A DNA stretch of 52,191 nt from Prochlorococcus sp. AG-355-B23 (GTDB lineage Bacteria > Cyanobacteriota > Cyanobacteriia > PCC-6307 > Cyanobiaceae), in the NCBI GenBank assembly GCA_003280935.1, contig QCDJ01000009.1, positions 1 through 52,191 of the forward strand. Direction: 5' to 3'. A program made the position numbers and the translations under genes. Position 1 is the stretch's first letter. Each line of letters begins with the position of its first letter. Of the stretch, positions 36,373 to 46,516 are shown piece after piece. A model generated the notes under the pieces. The model was not told the DNA's origin. It searched no databases and saw nothing but the letters and a program-made list of their open reading frames with translations.

Positions 36373-36618
36373 TCAATCTAAACTTACTGAAGTTGGTGGT
36401 GGGGAAGGATCTGGATCTGCAATTAGCATATGCTGTAATACAGTTTCTGGCCTCTCACTATCTCTCCAGCGAATTTTGTATGCAGGCATTTTTGTACCTC
36501 TACTTGTAGTTTGCTCTACTGGTTCAATAACCCATCCTCTTCTTGATCGGCCTTGAGGATTTCTTTTTACGACTGCATCCGCGTGTTTGAAACGGAAACC
36601 AACACGTTCACCACTCAT
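36373..36618 (-). CDS. Conserved small basic protein of unknown function (81 aa)
   Basis: The N-terminal half is basic (FRFKHADAVVKRNPQGRSRR), and the centre alternates aromatic and polar residues (MPAYKIRWRDSERPE), suggesting a small beta barrel of SH3, KOW or Tudor type. The C-terminus is proline-rich and acidic. It is 56 bases downstream of lysS on the same strand and may be read with it. I cannot name a characterised family, though the sequence looks strongly constrained. Confidence 0.7.
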   Translation of the reverse strand: MSGERVGFRFKHADAVVKRNPQGRSRRGWVIEPVEQTTSRGTKMPAYKIRWRDSERPETVLQHMLIADPDPSPPPTSVSLD

Positions 36619-36674
36619 TTAAAAAATTTCGTATTGGATTAATTTAATTATATTACTTCATTCGAGGGTAATTT

Positions 36675-38186
36675 TTAACTTTTTTTGGAAGTTATTTCTG
36701 GTTTTAACAATGGGAAAGGGATTACATCTCTAATCGATGCGCTATTAGTAATTAACATAATTAGCCTATCAATGCCTATACCTAATCCTCCCGTAGGCGG
36801 CATGCCAATCTCTAAAGCATTTAAAAAATCTTCATCTATACAGTGAGCCTCAAGATCTCCTTCATCTCTAAGAGATTGCTGTAATTGCATTCTTTCTCTT
36901 TGATCTACAGGATCTATCAACTCACTAAACGCATTTGCCAGTTCTCGACCAACAATGAATAATTCAAATCTCTGAACTATTCCTTTATTATCATGATGAG
37001 GCCTAGCTAAAGGAGAAATTTCAACAGGATAATCAATAACAAAAGTGGGTTCTATAAGTTTTGATTCGACTTTTTGCTCAAAGACCTCATTTAAAAGTCT
37101 TCCCATAGTATTGACTTTATTAGAACAATCAACATTGATATTTTTAACGGCTTGTTTTGCTGTTAGAAAGTCTCCACTGAAAGAATCAAAATCAATCCCA
37201 GTATATTTTTTGACAATAGCTTTCATGGATATTCTTAACCAAGGCTTAGAAAAATCAATTTCTTTATTTTGATAATTTACAATTAAAGACCCACAGGCAT
37301 CAGCTACGATATCTTTAATCAATTCTTCAGTTAAATTCATCATATCTACATAATCAGAATAAGCTTCATAAATTTCAACTGAGGTGAATTCTGGATTATG
37401 CCTTGTACTTATCCCCTCATTACGGAAGATTCTTCCTAATTCATATACTTTCTCAAAACCACCAACAACCATTCTCTTTAAATGTAATTCTGTAGCTATT
37501 CTTAAATACAACGGAATATCTAATGTATTGTGATGAGTTATAAATGGTCTTGCTTCAGCACCACCAGCTTCAGATTGCAGAATTGGAGTCTCTATCTCTA
37601 AAAAATTTCTATTTTCTAGCCATTTTCTTATGAAACTTATACATTTCGCTCTGGTTTTAAATACATTTTTGGAGTGAGGATTTACTATTAAATCTAAATA
37701 ACGTTGTCTATATCTTTTTTCAATATCAGTCAATCCATGCCATTTATCTGGGAGAGGTTGTAATGATTTGGATAACATTTCCCATTTTTCTACTTTAATT
37801 GAAAGCTCACCTTTATTAGTTTTTTTAATAGTTCCATAGACGCCTATCCAATCACCAATATCTACTATTTCCTTGAGATCTTCAAAAGAAAGTAATTTTT
37901 GTTTTTCTAAATTGAAATTAATAATCCTTTTATCTAGATAAAGCTGAATCTGACCTTCTTGATCGCTTATTGTGAAAAAGGCAATTTTGCCCATTACCCT
38001 TTTTGCCAGAACTCTACCAGCAATAGAAACACTGAAGTCTTCCTCTTGACCACTCTCTAGATAATCAAATTTTTGAATAAGGAAACTGGTAGTATGTGAT
38101 ACCTTAAAGCTCTGTGCGTAAGAAGCAAATCCTTTATTAACGAGTGAACTAGCTTTTTGTAAGCGCGCTTCTTTAATTTCAGACAA
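36675..38186 (-). CDS. lysS: Lysyl-tRNA synthetase, class II
   Basis: LysS charges tRNA-Lys. The 503-aa protein has an N-terminal OB anticodon-binding domain ([19 protein letters not shown] near residue 53) and a class II catalytic core with motif 2 [19 protein letters not shown] and motif 3 [17 protein letters not shown] near the C-terminus. The length is normal. It lies 50 bases downstream of the response-regulator gene on the same strand. Confidence 0.97.
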   Translation of the reverse strand: MSEIKEARLQKASSLVNKGFASYAQSFKVSHTTSFLIQKFDYLESGQEEDFSVSIAGRVLAKRVMGKIAFFTISDQEGQIQLYLDKRIINFNLEKQKLLSFEDLKEIVDIGDWIGVYGTIKKTNKGELSIKVEKWEMLSKSLQPLPDKWHGLTDIEKRYRQRYLDLIVNPHSKNVFKTRAKCISFIRKWLENRNFLEIETPILQSEAGGAEARPFITHHNTLDIPLYLRIATELHLKRMVVGGFEKVYELGRIFRNEGISTRHNPEFTSVEIYEAYSDYVDMMNLTEELIKDIVADACGSLIVNYQNKEIDFSKPWLRISMKAIVKKYTGIDFDSFSGDFLTAKQAVKNINVDCSNKVNTMGRLLNEVFEQKVESKLIEPTFVIDYPVEISPLARPHHDNKGIVQRFELFIVGRELANAFSELIDPVDQRERMQLQQSLRDEGDLEAHCIDEDFLNALEIGMPPTGGLGIGIDRLIMLITNSASIRDVIPFPLLKPEITSKKS

Positions 38187-38236
38187 AATTTATTTAAATA
38201 TATTTGTTTTATTTAATAAAATTATCAGACTATTGT

Positions 38237-38983
38237 TCAACTTGCCAAAGATGTTGCTGTTTCCCCAACTCTCTGAGATGCGTAACCAATCCCTCTAACA
38301 GTTAATATTAATTCTGGATTTCTTGGATCTGGTTCCAATTTCCCTCTTAGTCTTGCAACATATACATCTACAACTCTTAAATCAGCTGCTCTACGAGGAG
38401 GATATCCCCACAACTGTTCCAAAATTTCTGCTCGAGGAACAACCTTACCAGGTTCGTCAAATAATAACTCTAGGAGACTAAATTCAGTATAAGTTAAACT
38501 AATTCTATCTCCAGCTCGAGAAACTTGTCTTCGATTAGTATCAACAACTAAACTTCCAAATTTCATAACTCCTTTTCCTGAAGGTACTTCTTTGGTTTCA
38601 GTAACCGATACAGTTGGCCCCATTCTTCTCAAAATTGTAGCTATTCTGGCCTCTAACTCTTTTGGACTAAATGGTTTAGATAAGTAATCATCAGCTCCTA
38701 AATCCAAACCAGCAACTCTCTCTGAAATGGCTTCTAGAGCTGTTAAAAATATTATTGGTACTACTGACTCAGCTCTAATTCTTCTACAAACAGCAAATCC
38801 ATCCATTTTTGGAAGCATAACATCAAGAACTATTAAGTCAGGGGAATCCCTGTGAAAAGATTCAAGAGCTTCTTCGCCGTTAGTGGCTGAATAAACTTGA
38901 TATCCAGCTAGTTGAAGCCTTGTAACTAATACCTTCAAAACTGCTGGTTCATCATCAACAACTAAAATTCTTGCTTTTGACAT
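38237..38983 (-). CDS. rpaB: OmpR-family response regulator, RpaB type
   Basis: The 248-aa protein has a receiver domain (residues 5-120) with acidic pocket VVDDEP, phosphoacceptor aspartate in LIVLDVMLPKMDGF, and lysine in DDYLSKPFSPKELEARI. A winged-helix DNA-binding domain follows, with TYTEFSLLELLFDEPGK and VVDVYVARLRGKLE. The KPFSPKELEARI and VDTNRRQV blocks match RpaB better than RpaA. RpaB represses high-light genes and affects photosystem I genes in cyanobacteria through HLR1 sites. I did not find a clear HLR1 repeat in this window. The 178-base upstream gap holds no gene I can see. Confidence 0.8.
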   Translation of the reverse strand: MSKARILVVDDEPAVLKVLVTRLQLAGYQVYSATNGEEALESFHRDSPDLIVLDVMLPKMDGFAVCRRIRAESVVPIIFLTALEAISERVAGLDLGADDYLSKPFSPKELEARIATILRRMGPTVSVTETKEVPSGKGVMKFGSLVVDTNRRQVSRAGDRISLTYTEFSLLELLFDEPGKVVPRAEILEQLWGYPPRRAADLRVVDVYVARLRGKLEPDPRNPELILTVRGIGYASQRVGETATSLAS

Positions 38984-39161
38984 AGTTAAAAAAGATTTCT
39001 CGATATTTCAAAGCAAAAACTATTGCATTGAATATTTATTCTAACAATTAAAAATATAACATTACGGACCCACATAGAGATATTCCACAGGTTTAAAAAA
39101 ATTTAAATAATTTGAAGATATAAATTTTTTAAAGCACTTTTTTACTTCTTAACGAAATTTA

Positions 39162-39680
39162 TTACCACAATTTTCTTCTTGAAAATTTAAACATCCTTAT
39201 AAGTTGGGAGCAAATAAAGGGAGCAAACAAACCTGTCAAAAAAACTTCAGCTAAGATATTTTTTACACCGGGAATAAACATTAAAAAATTACCATCTAAA
39301 AAATTTCTAAACAAAATTTGTGCAAGATAAAGAGTACCGCATAAAAAACTTCCAAAAGAACAAAATAAACCATACCTAAAATGTCCCACCAAAATATCAC
39401 TATGTGATTTAATTCTCCCAAAGAAAAATCCACAAAAAATTAGGCCTGGAATTTGTGTAAAACTTTCATTTAAAGTTAGAGAATCTAAGATGAGACCTAA
39501 AAACAAACCAAATACTAATCCATTAATTGATCCATTAATCATTGCCCAAGGCAATAACCAAAATAACGGCCAATAAGGCTGAACACCTAAAAATCCCAGC
39601 CAACTAGGGTGCCACAAAAAAATAATTGGGATAAAAATAAAGCTTATAATTGATAATTTTTTGGTAAAAAATTTATTCAT
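39162..39680 (-). CDS. mreD: Rod-shape protein MreD
   Basis: MreD is an inner-membrane member of the elongasome. The product has about five hydrophobic segments and ends with basic FKFSRRKLW. I choose the ATG at 39678-39680, giving 172 aa, because it forms a TAATG junction with the mreC stop; the frame runs 10 codons further up to 39710, which would put 31 bases inside mreC. MreD is poorly conserved, so the call rests on size, topology and position after mreB and mreC. Confidence 0.85.
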   Translation of the reverse strand: MNKFFTKKLSIISFIFIPIIFLWHPSWLGFLGVQPYWPLFWLLPWAMINGSINGLVFGLFLGLILDSLTLNESFTQIPGLIFCGFFFGRIKSHSDILVGHFRYGLFCSFGSFLCGTLYLAQILFRNFLDGNFLMFIPGVKNILAEVFLTGLFAPFICSQLIRMFKFSRRKLW

Positions 39681-40429
39681 TAAATATTTAATTTCAAAAT
39701 TTGCACCCAATCAATTAATTGAGGGTTTGCGAAAAGTGAAATTTTTGCCTTTTTTTTTGATTGGGATGTCTCATCTATAGATTGGACAATACCAATGGGG
39801 ATATTTGGAGGTAATAAAGAACTAGCAGGAGAAGATGATACAAAATCTCCGACTTTTATATCAGCCTCTTTTGAATAAAGTATTAAACTAGGATGATCAT
39901 CTCCTGAACCAACCAGTAATCCATTAATTTGACTTCTATCAACCCATACACCTAATTTACTTTCTGGAGAAGTTATTAAAGTAACCGACGCAGTAAATAA
40001 GGAAGTATTGTTTACTCTTCCTAATAATCCTCCTGGGCCAGTGACAGTACTACCAATTTCCACTCCATCTTTTGAACCTTTGTTTAAAATTATTTGTCTC
40101 CACCAACCTCCTGTTTTTCTCGAAATAACTGCTGCTGAAATAATTTTATTGTTGGATGATTGTTGAAGAGATAAGATTTCCCGCAATCTTATATTATCCT
40201 TGTTCAGAAGATTTAATTTTATTAAAGATTCTTGATTGATGCTCTTTAGAATAACTTCTTTTTGAAATTGACCAGGCCAAAAAGGCCTAGAAATAAAGTA
40301 AAAAAAATCTTTATATAAAGAACCTTTTGAAATCCTTACAAAGACTAAAAATAAAAAAATTCCTAAAAATATCCAAATTTTCTTTTGAAGCCACCAACGA
40401 CTAGAAGAAATTCGTCGGATATTTAACAT
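39680..40429 (-). CDS. mreC: Rod-shape protein MreC
   Basis: MreC is a bitopic protein that links MreB filaments to periplasmic wall enzymes. The 249-aa product has an N-terminal membrane anchor (about residues 16-34), a short coiled region, and the beta-domain motifs ISRKTGGWWRQIILNKGSKD, GPGGLLGRVNNTS, and KVGDFVSSSPASSLLPP near the C-terminus. It follows mreB by 4 bases and overlaps mreD by a TAATG junction. The position between mreB and mreD supports the call. Confidence 0.93.
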   Translation of the reverse strand: MLNIRRISSSRWWLQKKIWIFLGIFLFLVFVRISKGSLYKDFFYFISRPFWPGQFQKEVILKSINQESLIKLNLLNKDNIRLREILSLQQSSNNKIISAAVISRKTGGWWRQIILNKGSKDGVEIGSTVTGPGGLLGRVNNTSLFTASVTLITSPESKLGVWVDRSQINGLLVGSGDDHPSLILYSKEADIKVGDFVSSSPASSLLPPNIPIGIVQSIDETSQSKKKAKISLFANPQLIDWVQILKLNI

Positions 40430-40433
40430 ACTA

Positions 40434-41486
40434 TTAGTCTCTTATCGCGTTCCTTATAAATTCTGGAGTATCAACAACTCTTTTTAGTTTTTTAAAATCA
40501 TCAAGAACCTCCCCACATCCATTGACTACACAAAGCAGGGGGTTTTCTGCTATGTGAGTAAAAATTCCCGTTTCATCACTCAATAAATCATTAATGCCTC
40601 TAACTAAAGCTCCACCACCTGCAAGCATAATCCCTCTATCAACAATATCTGCGGCAAGTTCAGGAGGAGTTCGCTCTAAAGTTCTTTTTACAGCTTCAAC
40701 TATTTTGCTCAGTGTTTCAGCCATAGCTTCTCTAATTTCTCCTGAAGTTAGAGTGACTGACCTAGGAAGACCAGATAAAAGATGTAAACCTCTCACCTCT
40801 AAAGTAGTTTTATCAAATTCATCATCTGGGAATGCAGAACCAATCTTGATCTTAATATCTTCTGCAGTTCTCTCTCCAACTACTAAATTATGAACTTTTT
40901 TGAGGTATAAGGCAATTGATTCATTTATTTCGTCGCCAGCTATTCGTACAGATTCACTTAATACAGTTCCACCCAAACTTAATACTGCAACCTCAGTAGT
41001 TCCACCACCAATATCAACAATCATAGTACCAATTGGCTCAGTTACTGGTAATGATGCACCTATTGCTGCTGCAACAGGTTCATCTATCAAGTGAACTTCT
41101 CTAGCTCCTGCTAATCCAGCTTCTCTTACTGCTCTTCGTTCGACACTTGTAACTCCACTTGGAATACCAATAACTATTCTTGGAGCAACTATACCCTTGC
41201 CTTCGTTACATTTTTGAATAAATGTTTTAATCATTTGCTCCGCAGCATCAAAATCTGCAATAACACCATCCCTAAGCGGTCTTACGGCTCTAATATTGCC
41301 AGGCGTTCTTCCAAGCATTAACTTTGCTTCTTTACCAACAGCCAAGGGAATCCCTTCCTCTAAATCCATAGCTACTACAGAAGGCTCTTGTAAAACAACT
41401 CCCTTACCTGATACGTGTATAAGGGTGTTGGCCGTCCCCAAATCTATGCCAATATCTCTAGAAAATTTAAATCTGTTAAAAATCAC
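40434..41486 (-). CDS. mreB: Actin-like rod-shape protein MreB
   Basis: MreB forms membrane-bound antiparallel filaments that guide side-wall synthesis. The 350-aa protein has the actin-fold phosphate-1 motif [15 protein letters not shown], phosphate-2 [17 protein letters not shown], and the adenosine motif [15 protein letters not shown] basic hydrophobic start ([11 protein letters not shown]) could act as a membrane anchor. It is the first gene of mreB-mreC-mreD and is divergent from ssb across 133 bases. In small near-spherical picocyanobacteria the retained set, plus rodA, implies active elongation. Confidence 0.97.
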   Translation of the reverse strand: MIFNRFKFSRDIGIDLGTANTLIHVSGKGVVLQEPSVVAMDLEEGIPLAVGKEAKLMLGRTPGNIRAVRPLRDGVIADFDAAEQMIKTFIQKCNEGKGIVAPRIVIGIPSGVTSVERRAVREAGLAGAREVHLIDEPVAAAIGASLPVTEPIGTMIVDIGGGTTEVAVLSLGGTVLSESVRIAGDEINESIALYLKKVHNLVVGERTAEDIKIKIGSAFPDDEFDKTTLEVRGLHLLSGLPRSVTLTSGEIREAMAETLSKIVEAVKRTLERTPPELAADIVDRGIMLAGGGALVRGINDLLSDETGIFTHIAENPLLCVVNGCGEVLDDFKKLKRVVDTPEFIRNAIRD

Positions 41487-41619
41487 AATAGAAATTCTTT
41501 TTTATAAATAATATATCTATTTTTTGTTAAGCATTCATAATTCTCTTGTTTAGTTATGAATAGCACGCAAAACTTTGAGCAGAACCTGAAAATATGAGTA
41601 GTATAAAAAGAAAAAAATT

Positions 41620-41991
41620 ATGGAAATTAACACTATCAACCTGGTTGGCAGAGCCGGTAGAGAACCTGATGTCAGATATTTTGAATCTGGAAGTATCGTA
41701 GCTAATTTCACTCTTGCAGTGAACCGAAGAAGTAGAGATGAGGAGCCTGACTGGTTTAATTTAGAAATATGGGGCAAACAGGCGCAAATAGCAGCAGATT
41801 ACGTTAAAAAAGGATCTTTAATCGGAATCACAGGAAGCTTTAAAATTGATAGTTGGAAAGATAAAAATACTGGGGAAGATAGATATAAGCCAGTTGTTAG
41901 GGTAGACAGGTTAAACTTACTAAGTTCTCGAAAAGAGTCTGATAATAACCAATATTCTAATAGCAATAACTCAACTGAAATTCCTTTCTAA
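41620..41991 (+). CDS. ssb: Single-stranded DNA-binding protein
   Basis: SSB coats single-stranded DNA in replication and repair. The 123-aa protein is an OB fold beginning MEINTINLVGRAGREPDVRY, with VANFTLAVNRRSR, WFNLEIWGKQAQIAADYVKK and GSLIGITGSFKID. The C-terminus is short and serine/asparagine-rich, ending STEIPF; the usual acidic tip (DDDIPF) is reduced to one glutamate before IPF. It overlaps the convergent DedA gene by 4 bases. Confidence 0.93.
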   Translation: MEINTINLVGRAGREPDVRYFESGSIVANFTLAVNRRSRDEEPDWFNLEIWGKQAQIAADYVKKGSLIGITGSFKIDSWKDKNTGEDRYKPVVRVDRLNLLSSRKESDNNQYSNSNNSTEIPF

Positions 41992-42647
41992 CCTCTATTT
42001 TTTTTCAAAAATCTAATAAGTATTCTCATAAAAACATAAAAGAAAATTAAAATTATAATTGGCTTTACAACATATTTGATTTGATCTAAGTAAGTTTCAA
42101 TGATTGAATAATTTTCGCCAAATAAATAACCTGCATAAGTTAGCAGTGCTACCCATATCAAGCTCCCAAATGTAGTCCAAATCAAAAATTTTCTTAATGG
42201 CATAAGTTCTATGCCAGCGGGAACTGAAATCAACGTTCTTATACCGGGTACTAATCGGCCCCAAAAAACTAAAGAGACCCCGTACTTATCAAACCACCTT
42301 TTACTTTTACTTAAATCATTAGAAGAAATACCCAGATATTTTCCTTTTTTATCTAAAAAATTTGAAAGTCTTTTTTCATTTACTAATCTTCCTAAATAAT
42401 ACCAAGGCAATGATCCTAAAATAGTTCCAAGTAATCCCCAAAAAACTAAAATATAAAAATTTAATTTTTGTTGATAAACGAAAAACCCTCCCAAGGGCAT
42501 AATAATTTCCGAGGGTATTGGGGGTATTATATTTTCTAAAAACATAGCCAAACAAATAGTAAGGTATGCAATTATTGAATTCTTTTCAACGGCCAAACTA
42601 ATGTAGTCTGGGATTGAAGTAAGAAAATTTACAAATATTAGACTCAA
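41988..42647 (-). CDS. DedA-family (SNARE-associated/VTT domain) membrane protein
   Basis: The 219-aa protein has about five hydrophobic segments. Family features are ENIIPPIPSEIIMPLGGFF near residue 37, LGSLPWYYLGRLV, FDKYGVSLVFWGRLVPGIRT, and VPAGIELMPLRKFL. DedA proteins behave as lipid scramblases or carriers, including undecaprenyl phosphate and phospholipid recycling. It follows ahcY by 2 bases on the same strand, so the two share a transcript. Confidence 0.9.
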   Translation of the reverse strand: MSLIFVNFLTSIPDYISLAVEKNSIIAYLTICLAMFLENIIPPIPSEIIMPLGGFFVYQQKLNFYILVFWGLLGTILGSLPWYYLGRLVNEKRLSNFLDKKGKYLGISSNDLSKSKRWFDKYGVSLVFWGRLVPGIRTLISVPAGIELMPLRKFLIWTTFGSLIWVALLTYAGYLFGENYSIIETYLDQIKYVVKPIIILIFFYVFMRILIRFLKKNRG

Positions 42648-42649
42648 AC

Positions 42650-44068
42650 TTAATATCTATAAAGCTCTGGTTTATAAGGTCCTTCAACAGAAACATTAAT
42701 ATAATCAGCTTGTTCCTTAGTTAATTTTGTTAATTTTGCACCAATTTTATCAAGATGTAATCTAGCCACCATTTCATCTAAATGTTTTGGTAAAACGTAA
42801 ACCTCCTTAGCATATTTTTCAGACTTATTGAAAAGTTCAATTTGAGCTAGGACTTGATTAGTAAAAGAGTTACTCATAACAAAACTTGGATGTCCAGTGG
42901 CACAACCCAAGTTAACTAATCTACCTTCAGCTAAAAGGATTATTTTATTGCCACTCGGTAAGGTTATATGGTCAACCTGAGGCTTAATATTTTCCCATGG
43001 ATAATCTTTTAATGAAGCCACATCAATTTCATTATCGAAATGGCCAATATTACAAACTATGGCCTCATCTTTCATCTTGACAAGATTTTTGTTTGTTATT
43101 ACCTGATAGTTCCCAGTTGCAGTAACAAATATATCTATATCCTCCACAACATCGTCTAATGTAACAACACTAAAACCTTCCATTGCCGCTTGAAGAGCAC
43201 AAATTGGATCAACTTCAGCAACTTTTACAATTGCACCAAGTCCTCTTAAAGACTGTGCTGAGCCTTTACCTACATCTCCAAAACCCATTACTAAAGCAAC
43301 CTTCCCAGCAATCATCACATCAGTAGCACGTTTTATGCTGTCAACTAGAGATTCTCGGCAGCCATATAAATTATCAAATTTGCTCTTAGTTACTGAATCA
43401 TTAACGTTAATAGCGGGGAAAGGTAGAGCATTTTGTTTTTGAAGTTGATAAAGTCTTGCAACTCCCGTTGTAGTTTCTTCAGTAACACCGATAATATTAC
43501 TCTTAATTCTAGAATAAAAGTTACTATCATATTTCAGCTTGGATTTTATAGATTTGAATAAGGCAATTTCTTCTTCATTACCGGGATTGTCTAAAACAGA
43601 TAAATCTTTTTCTGCTTTACTGCCAAGTATCAATAAGCCAGTTGCATCTCCCCCATCATCAAGAATCATGTTCGGAGAATCGGATCCCCAATCAAGAATG
43701 TAGTGAGTATATTGCCAATATTCATCAAGAGTTTCACCTTTTTTTGCATATACAGAAATTCCTTGATCAGCAATAGCTGCAGCCGCATGATCTTGAGTTG
43801 AAAAAATATTGCATGATGCCCATTTCACTTCTGCGCCAAGATCAACAAGAGTTTCTATTAATACTGCTGTCTGAATAGTCATATGAAGACTTCCAGCTAT
43901 TTTTGCACCTTTTAATGGCTTTTCAGATTGATATTTATCTCTGAGTACCATTAATCCTGGCATCTCAGTTTCTGCAATCTTAATTTCTTTACGTCCAAAT
44001 TCCGATAAGGAAATATCAGAAATTATGAATTTAGGAGTAGAGGTTTTGACTGAATTTGCGATGACCAT
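42650..44068 (-). CDS. ahcY: S-adenosylhomocysteine hydrolase
   Basis: AhcY splits S-adenosylhomocysteine to adenosine and homocysteine, removing the product of methylation reactions. The 472-aa NAD-dependent enzyme has [37 protein letters not shown], the NAD motif [18 protein letters not shown], and the C-terminal [20 protein letters not shown] block ending KPELYRY. The length includes the inserts typical of the cyanobacterial enzyme. It is divergent from tsaE across 38 bases. Confidence 0.97.
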   Translation of the reverse strand: MVIANSVKTSTPKFIISDISLSEFGRKEIKIAETEMPGLMVLRDKYQSEKPLKGAKIAGSLHMTIQTAVLIETLVDLGAEVKWASCNIFSTQDHAAAAIADQGISVYAKKGETLDEYWQYTHYILDWGSDSPNMILDDGGDATGLLILGSKAEKDLSVLDNPGNEEEIALFKSIKSKLKYDSNFYSRIKSNIIGVTEETTTGVARLYQLQKQNALPFPAINVNDSVTKSKFDNLYGCRESLVDSIKRATDVMIAGKVALVMGFGDVGKGSAQSLRGLGAIVKVAEVDPICALQAAMEGFSVVTLDDVVEDIDIFVTATGNYQVITNKNLVKMKDEAIVCNIGHFDNEIDVASLKDYPWENIKPQVDHITLPSGNKIILLAEGRLVNLGCATGHPSFVMSNSFTNQVLAQIELFNKSEKYAKEVYVLPKHLDEMVARLHLDKIGAKLTKLTKEQADYINVSVEGPYKPELYRY

Positions 44069-44106
44069 TTTAACTAATTCTTATACTATTAAACTATATA
44101 TGATTT

Positions 44107-44556
44107 TTGCTTAATTTTGTGTTTGTTGAGAATTTAAAAGAAACTTTAGATTTAGGAAAAAAACTCTCACAAAAATTAATCCCCCAATCAATTGTTCTAT
44201 TACATGGTCCAATTGGGGCAGGAAAAACTTCATTTGTGCAAGGGATTGCTAAAGGATTATCTATTTCTGAGGATATTACAAGCCCAACATTTTCTTTATC
44301 GCATCATTATAATTCTGGGAAAATACCTTTAATACATCTTGATTTATACAGGTTAGAAAATATCTCTTCAGCAAAAGAAGTTTTTTTTTCTGAAGAAGAA
44401 GAAGCATTGCAAAACCAAGCTATTTTAGTTATCGAATGGCCTGAACTAATAGAACCATTTATTGATAATTTCTGGAAAATAAAAATCAGTTATGCAAAAA
44501 ATTATGGAAGACACTACGAAATAAGAGATCCTAAAAATTTATTAACCTTTTCATAA
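44107..44556 (+). CDS. tsaE: tRNA threonylcarbamoyladenosine biosynthesis ATPase TsaE
   Basis: TsaE is the ATPase partner of TsaB-TsaD in forming t6A37 on ANN-decoding tRNAs. The 149-aa protein has the Walker A GPIGAGKTSFVQGIAKGL near residue 34, SPTFSLSHHY, the LIHLDLYRL segment, and the Walker B-like LVIEWPELI. The start is TTG at 44107, and a GTG four codons later is an alternative. Its 3' end overlaps the convergent PfkB gene by 43 bases. Confidence 0.93.
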   Translation: MLNFVFVENLKETLDLGKKLSQKLIPQSIVLLHGPIGAGKTSFVQGIAKGLSISEDITSPTFSLSHHYNSGKIPLIHLDLYRLENISSAKEVFFSEEEEALQNQAILVIEWPELIEPFIDNFWKIKISYAKNYGRHYEIRDPKNLLTFS

Positions 44557-45512
44557 TCTGGCTGTTGCTCTATTGCACCTTCACCAAGACAAGTTAGTAA
44601 TCCGCAAACATTTGCGAACTTAATACAATTTTCTATTTCAGGTTTTTTTGAAGGATAGCCAGAAGAAATAAACTTTGAAATTAAGCCAGCAAGAAAAGCA
44701 TCACCTGCACCAGTTGTATCAACAATTTCTTGTGAAGTAGGAGTTTCGGTAATTCCCTGCAATCCGTTGATATGCCATAAAACGGGATTTTTTCCATCAG
44801 TTATTATTACATCTGGTCTATTAGACAATTGTTGAGATATTAGCAAGGGATTTTCATCCTCAAAAAACAAAGTTGCTTCTTCCTTCGCAAGCTTTAAAAC
44901 ATTTGCATGATTTAAAAAATTCTTGATTAAATCAACTCTCGCGGCTTTACTAATTTCTGATGACAAACTTGAATGATCCCAAAAGACTTCTCTCCAATTC
45001 AAATCAATAACTATTTTGACTTCAAATTTATTAGCCTGTTCAACAAGAAAAAAAATAGTCTCTGCTGATGTTGGAGATGATAATAAGATCGTTCCTGTAA
45101 CCAAATATTTTATTTCTAGAAAAGATTTCTCCAAATTTAAAATTTCTTTTTCTATTAATTTCTTACTAAGAACTTCGTCGGCAAAGCATGAGTGAGAACT
45201 TTCCTCAAAGCCTGAAAAAAAACGATCTCCAAATTGATCTCTATCTATATTAACTATGCGAGTAGATGAATCATTATCTAATTGCAAGAAATCTAAGTTA
45301 ACGCCCAATTGATCAAATTGCGTAATAAATTTTTTACCATAATCATCATTACCCAAACTTCCTATAAATGTTGAATCTATTTTTAATTTTCTTAATGCAC
45401 AAGCAACATTAGCCGGCGCACCACCCAAAAAATCTGTAAATCCTTGATTTGACTTATTTCTGATTCTGTCTATTAAAGCCTCTCCAATGCATATGACCTT
45501 TTTCTTTTTCAT
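44514..45512 (-). CDS. PfkB-family carbohydrate kinase, fructokinase-like
   Basis: The 332-aa protein has the ribokinase-fold start KVICIGEALIDRI, the substrate motif LGGAPANVACALRKL, and the catalytic GAGDAFLAGLISKF near residue 260 with the aspartate base. The LGGAPANVA pattern resembles bacterial fructokinases, so ATP-dependent phosphorylation of fructose is most likely; other sugars are possible. It starts 89 bases from the divergent hydrolase and overlaps tsaE by 43 bases. Confidence 0.9.
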   Translation of the reverse strand: MKKKKVICIGEALIDRIRNKSNQGFTDFLGGAPANVACALRKLKIDSTFIGSLGNDDYGKKFITQFDQLGVNLDFLQLDNDSSTRIVNIDRDQFGDRFFSGFEESSHSCFADEVLSKKLIEKEILNLEKSFLEIKYLVTGTILLSSPTSAETIFFLVEQANKFEVKIVIDLNWREVFWDHSSLSSEISKAARVDLIKNFLNHANVLKLAKEEATLFFEDENPLLISQQLSNRPDVIITDGKNPVLWHINGLQGITETPTSQEIVDTTGAGDAFLAGLISKFISSGYPSKKPEIENCIKFANVCGLLTCLGEGAIEQQPDYEKVNKFLGSLIS

Positions 45513-45601
45513 AAAATGAACACTTTTTCTTAACTAAGAATAATTTATTAAAAACGAATAATTTTTTTTTGAATTAAAGTTTAATTAAAAGCATATTCAT
45601 A

Positions 45602-46516
45602 GTGTCTTTAAATAAATCTAAAACTTGGAAGTGGAAAAATTGGGAAATTTCTTGGTCTTTATCCAAAGAATCTACTTCTGAAAAAAATATTAAAATTTTA
45701 TTAGTTCATGGATTTGGGGCATCAAAAAACCACTGGAGACATAATCAAGATTTTCTTGGTAAATTTTCTAATTGTTACGCAATTGACTTATTAGGATTTG
45801 GAAAAAGTAGTCAGCCCAGTGCTTCATTAAATTTCGAACCTAAAAAAGAAAACTCAATAAAATATACATTTGACTTATGGGGTAATCAAATATCAACATT
45901 TTGTGCAGAGGTAATAAAATCTCCTGTTTATTTGGTAGGAAATTCAATTGGTGGTGTTATTTCATTGAAAGCTGCTGAAATCCTCAAAGATAATTGCAAA
46001 GGTATCATTTTGATTGATTGTGCACAAAGAACTATGGATGATAAACGTTTAAAACAAGGCGATATCTTTATGAATCTACTTAGACCCGTCCTTAAAACGA
46101 TAGTCAGACAAAGAGTAATAAGTAATACACTTTTTAAAAGAGCCGCTAATCCAAAAGTTATAAAGAAAATACTTGAAAAAGCTTACCCTTCAGGAAAAAA
46201 TATCGATAAAGAATTGATTGAAATACTTTATCAACCCTCTCAAAGGAAAAATTCTAAAGAAGCATTTCGTGGTTTTATTAACTTATTTGATGACTATCTT
46301 GCTACTGACCTTTTCGATAAAGTTGATGCTCCAATTCAATTGATATGGGGTGAAGAAGATCCTTGGGAATCTTTAAATGAAGCAATAGAGTGGAAGAATC
46401 AATTCAGAAATATTAAAAGATTAGATATTATTAATGGCGCTGGTCACTGTCCTCATGATGAAGAACCTGAGAAAACAAATAAGTTAATCAATGAATTTAT
46501 TCAAGAAACAAAATAA
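45602..46516 (+). CDS. Alpha/beta hydrolase fold protein (second copy in the window)
   Basis: The 304-aa protein shares architecture with the hydrolase at 17143-18042. It has ILLVHGFGASKNHWRHN near residue 33, DLLGFGKSSQPS, the nucleophile elbow GNSIGGVISLKA, and the histidine in NGAGHCPHDEEPE. The start is GTG at 45602. No signal peptide is visible. The substrate is unknown; relation to chlorophyll dephytylase or pheophytinase-like enzymes is a guess from motif style. Its last 16 bases overlap the convergent sigma gene. Confidence 0.88.
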   Translation: MSLNKSKTWKWKNWEISWSLSKESTSEKNIKILLVHGFGASKNHWRHNQDFLGKFSNCYAIDLLGFGKSSQPSASLNFEPKKENSIKYTFDLWGNQISTFCAEVIKSPVYLVGNSIGGVISLKAAEILKDNCKGIILIDCAQRTMDDKRLKQGDIFMNLLRPVLKTIVRQRVISNTLFKRAANPKVIKKILEKAYPSGKNIDKELIEILYQPSQRKNSKEAFRGFINLFDDYLATDLFDKVDAPIQLIWGEEDPWESLNEAIEWKNQFRNIKRLDIINGAGHCPHDEEPEKTNKLINEFIQETK

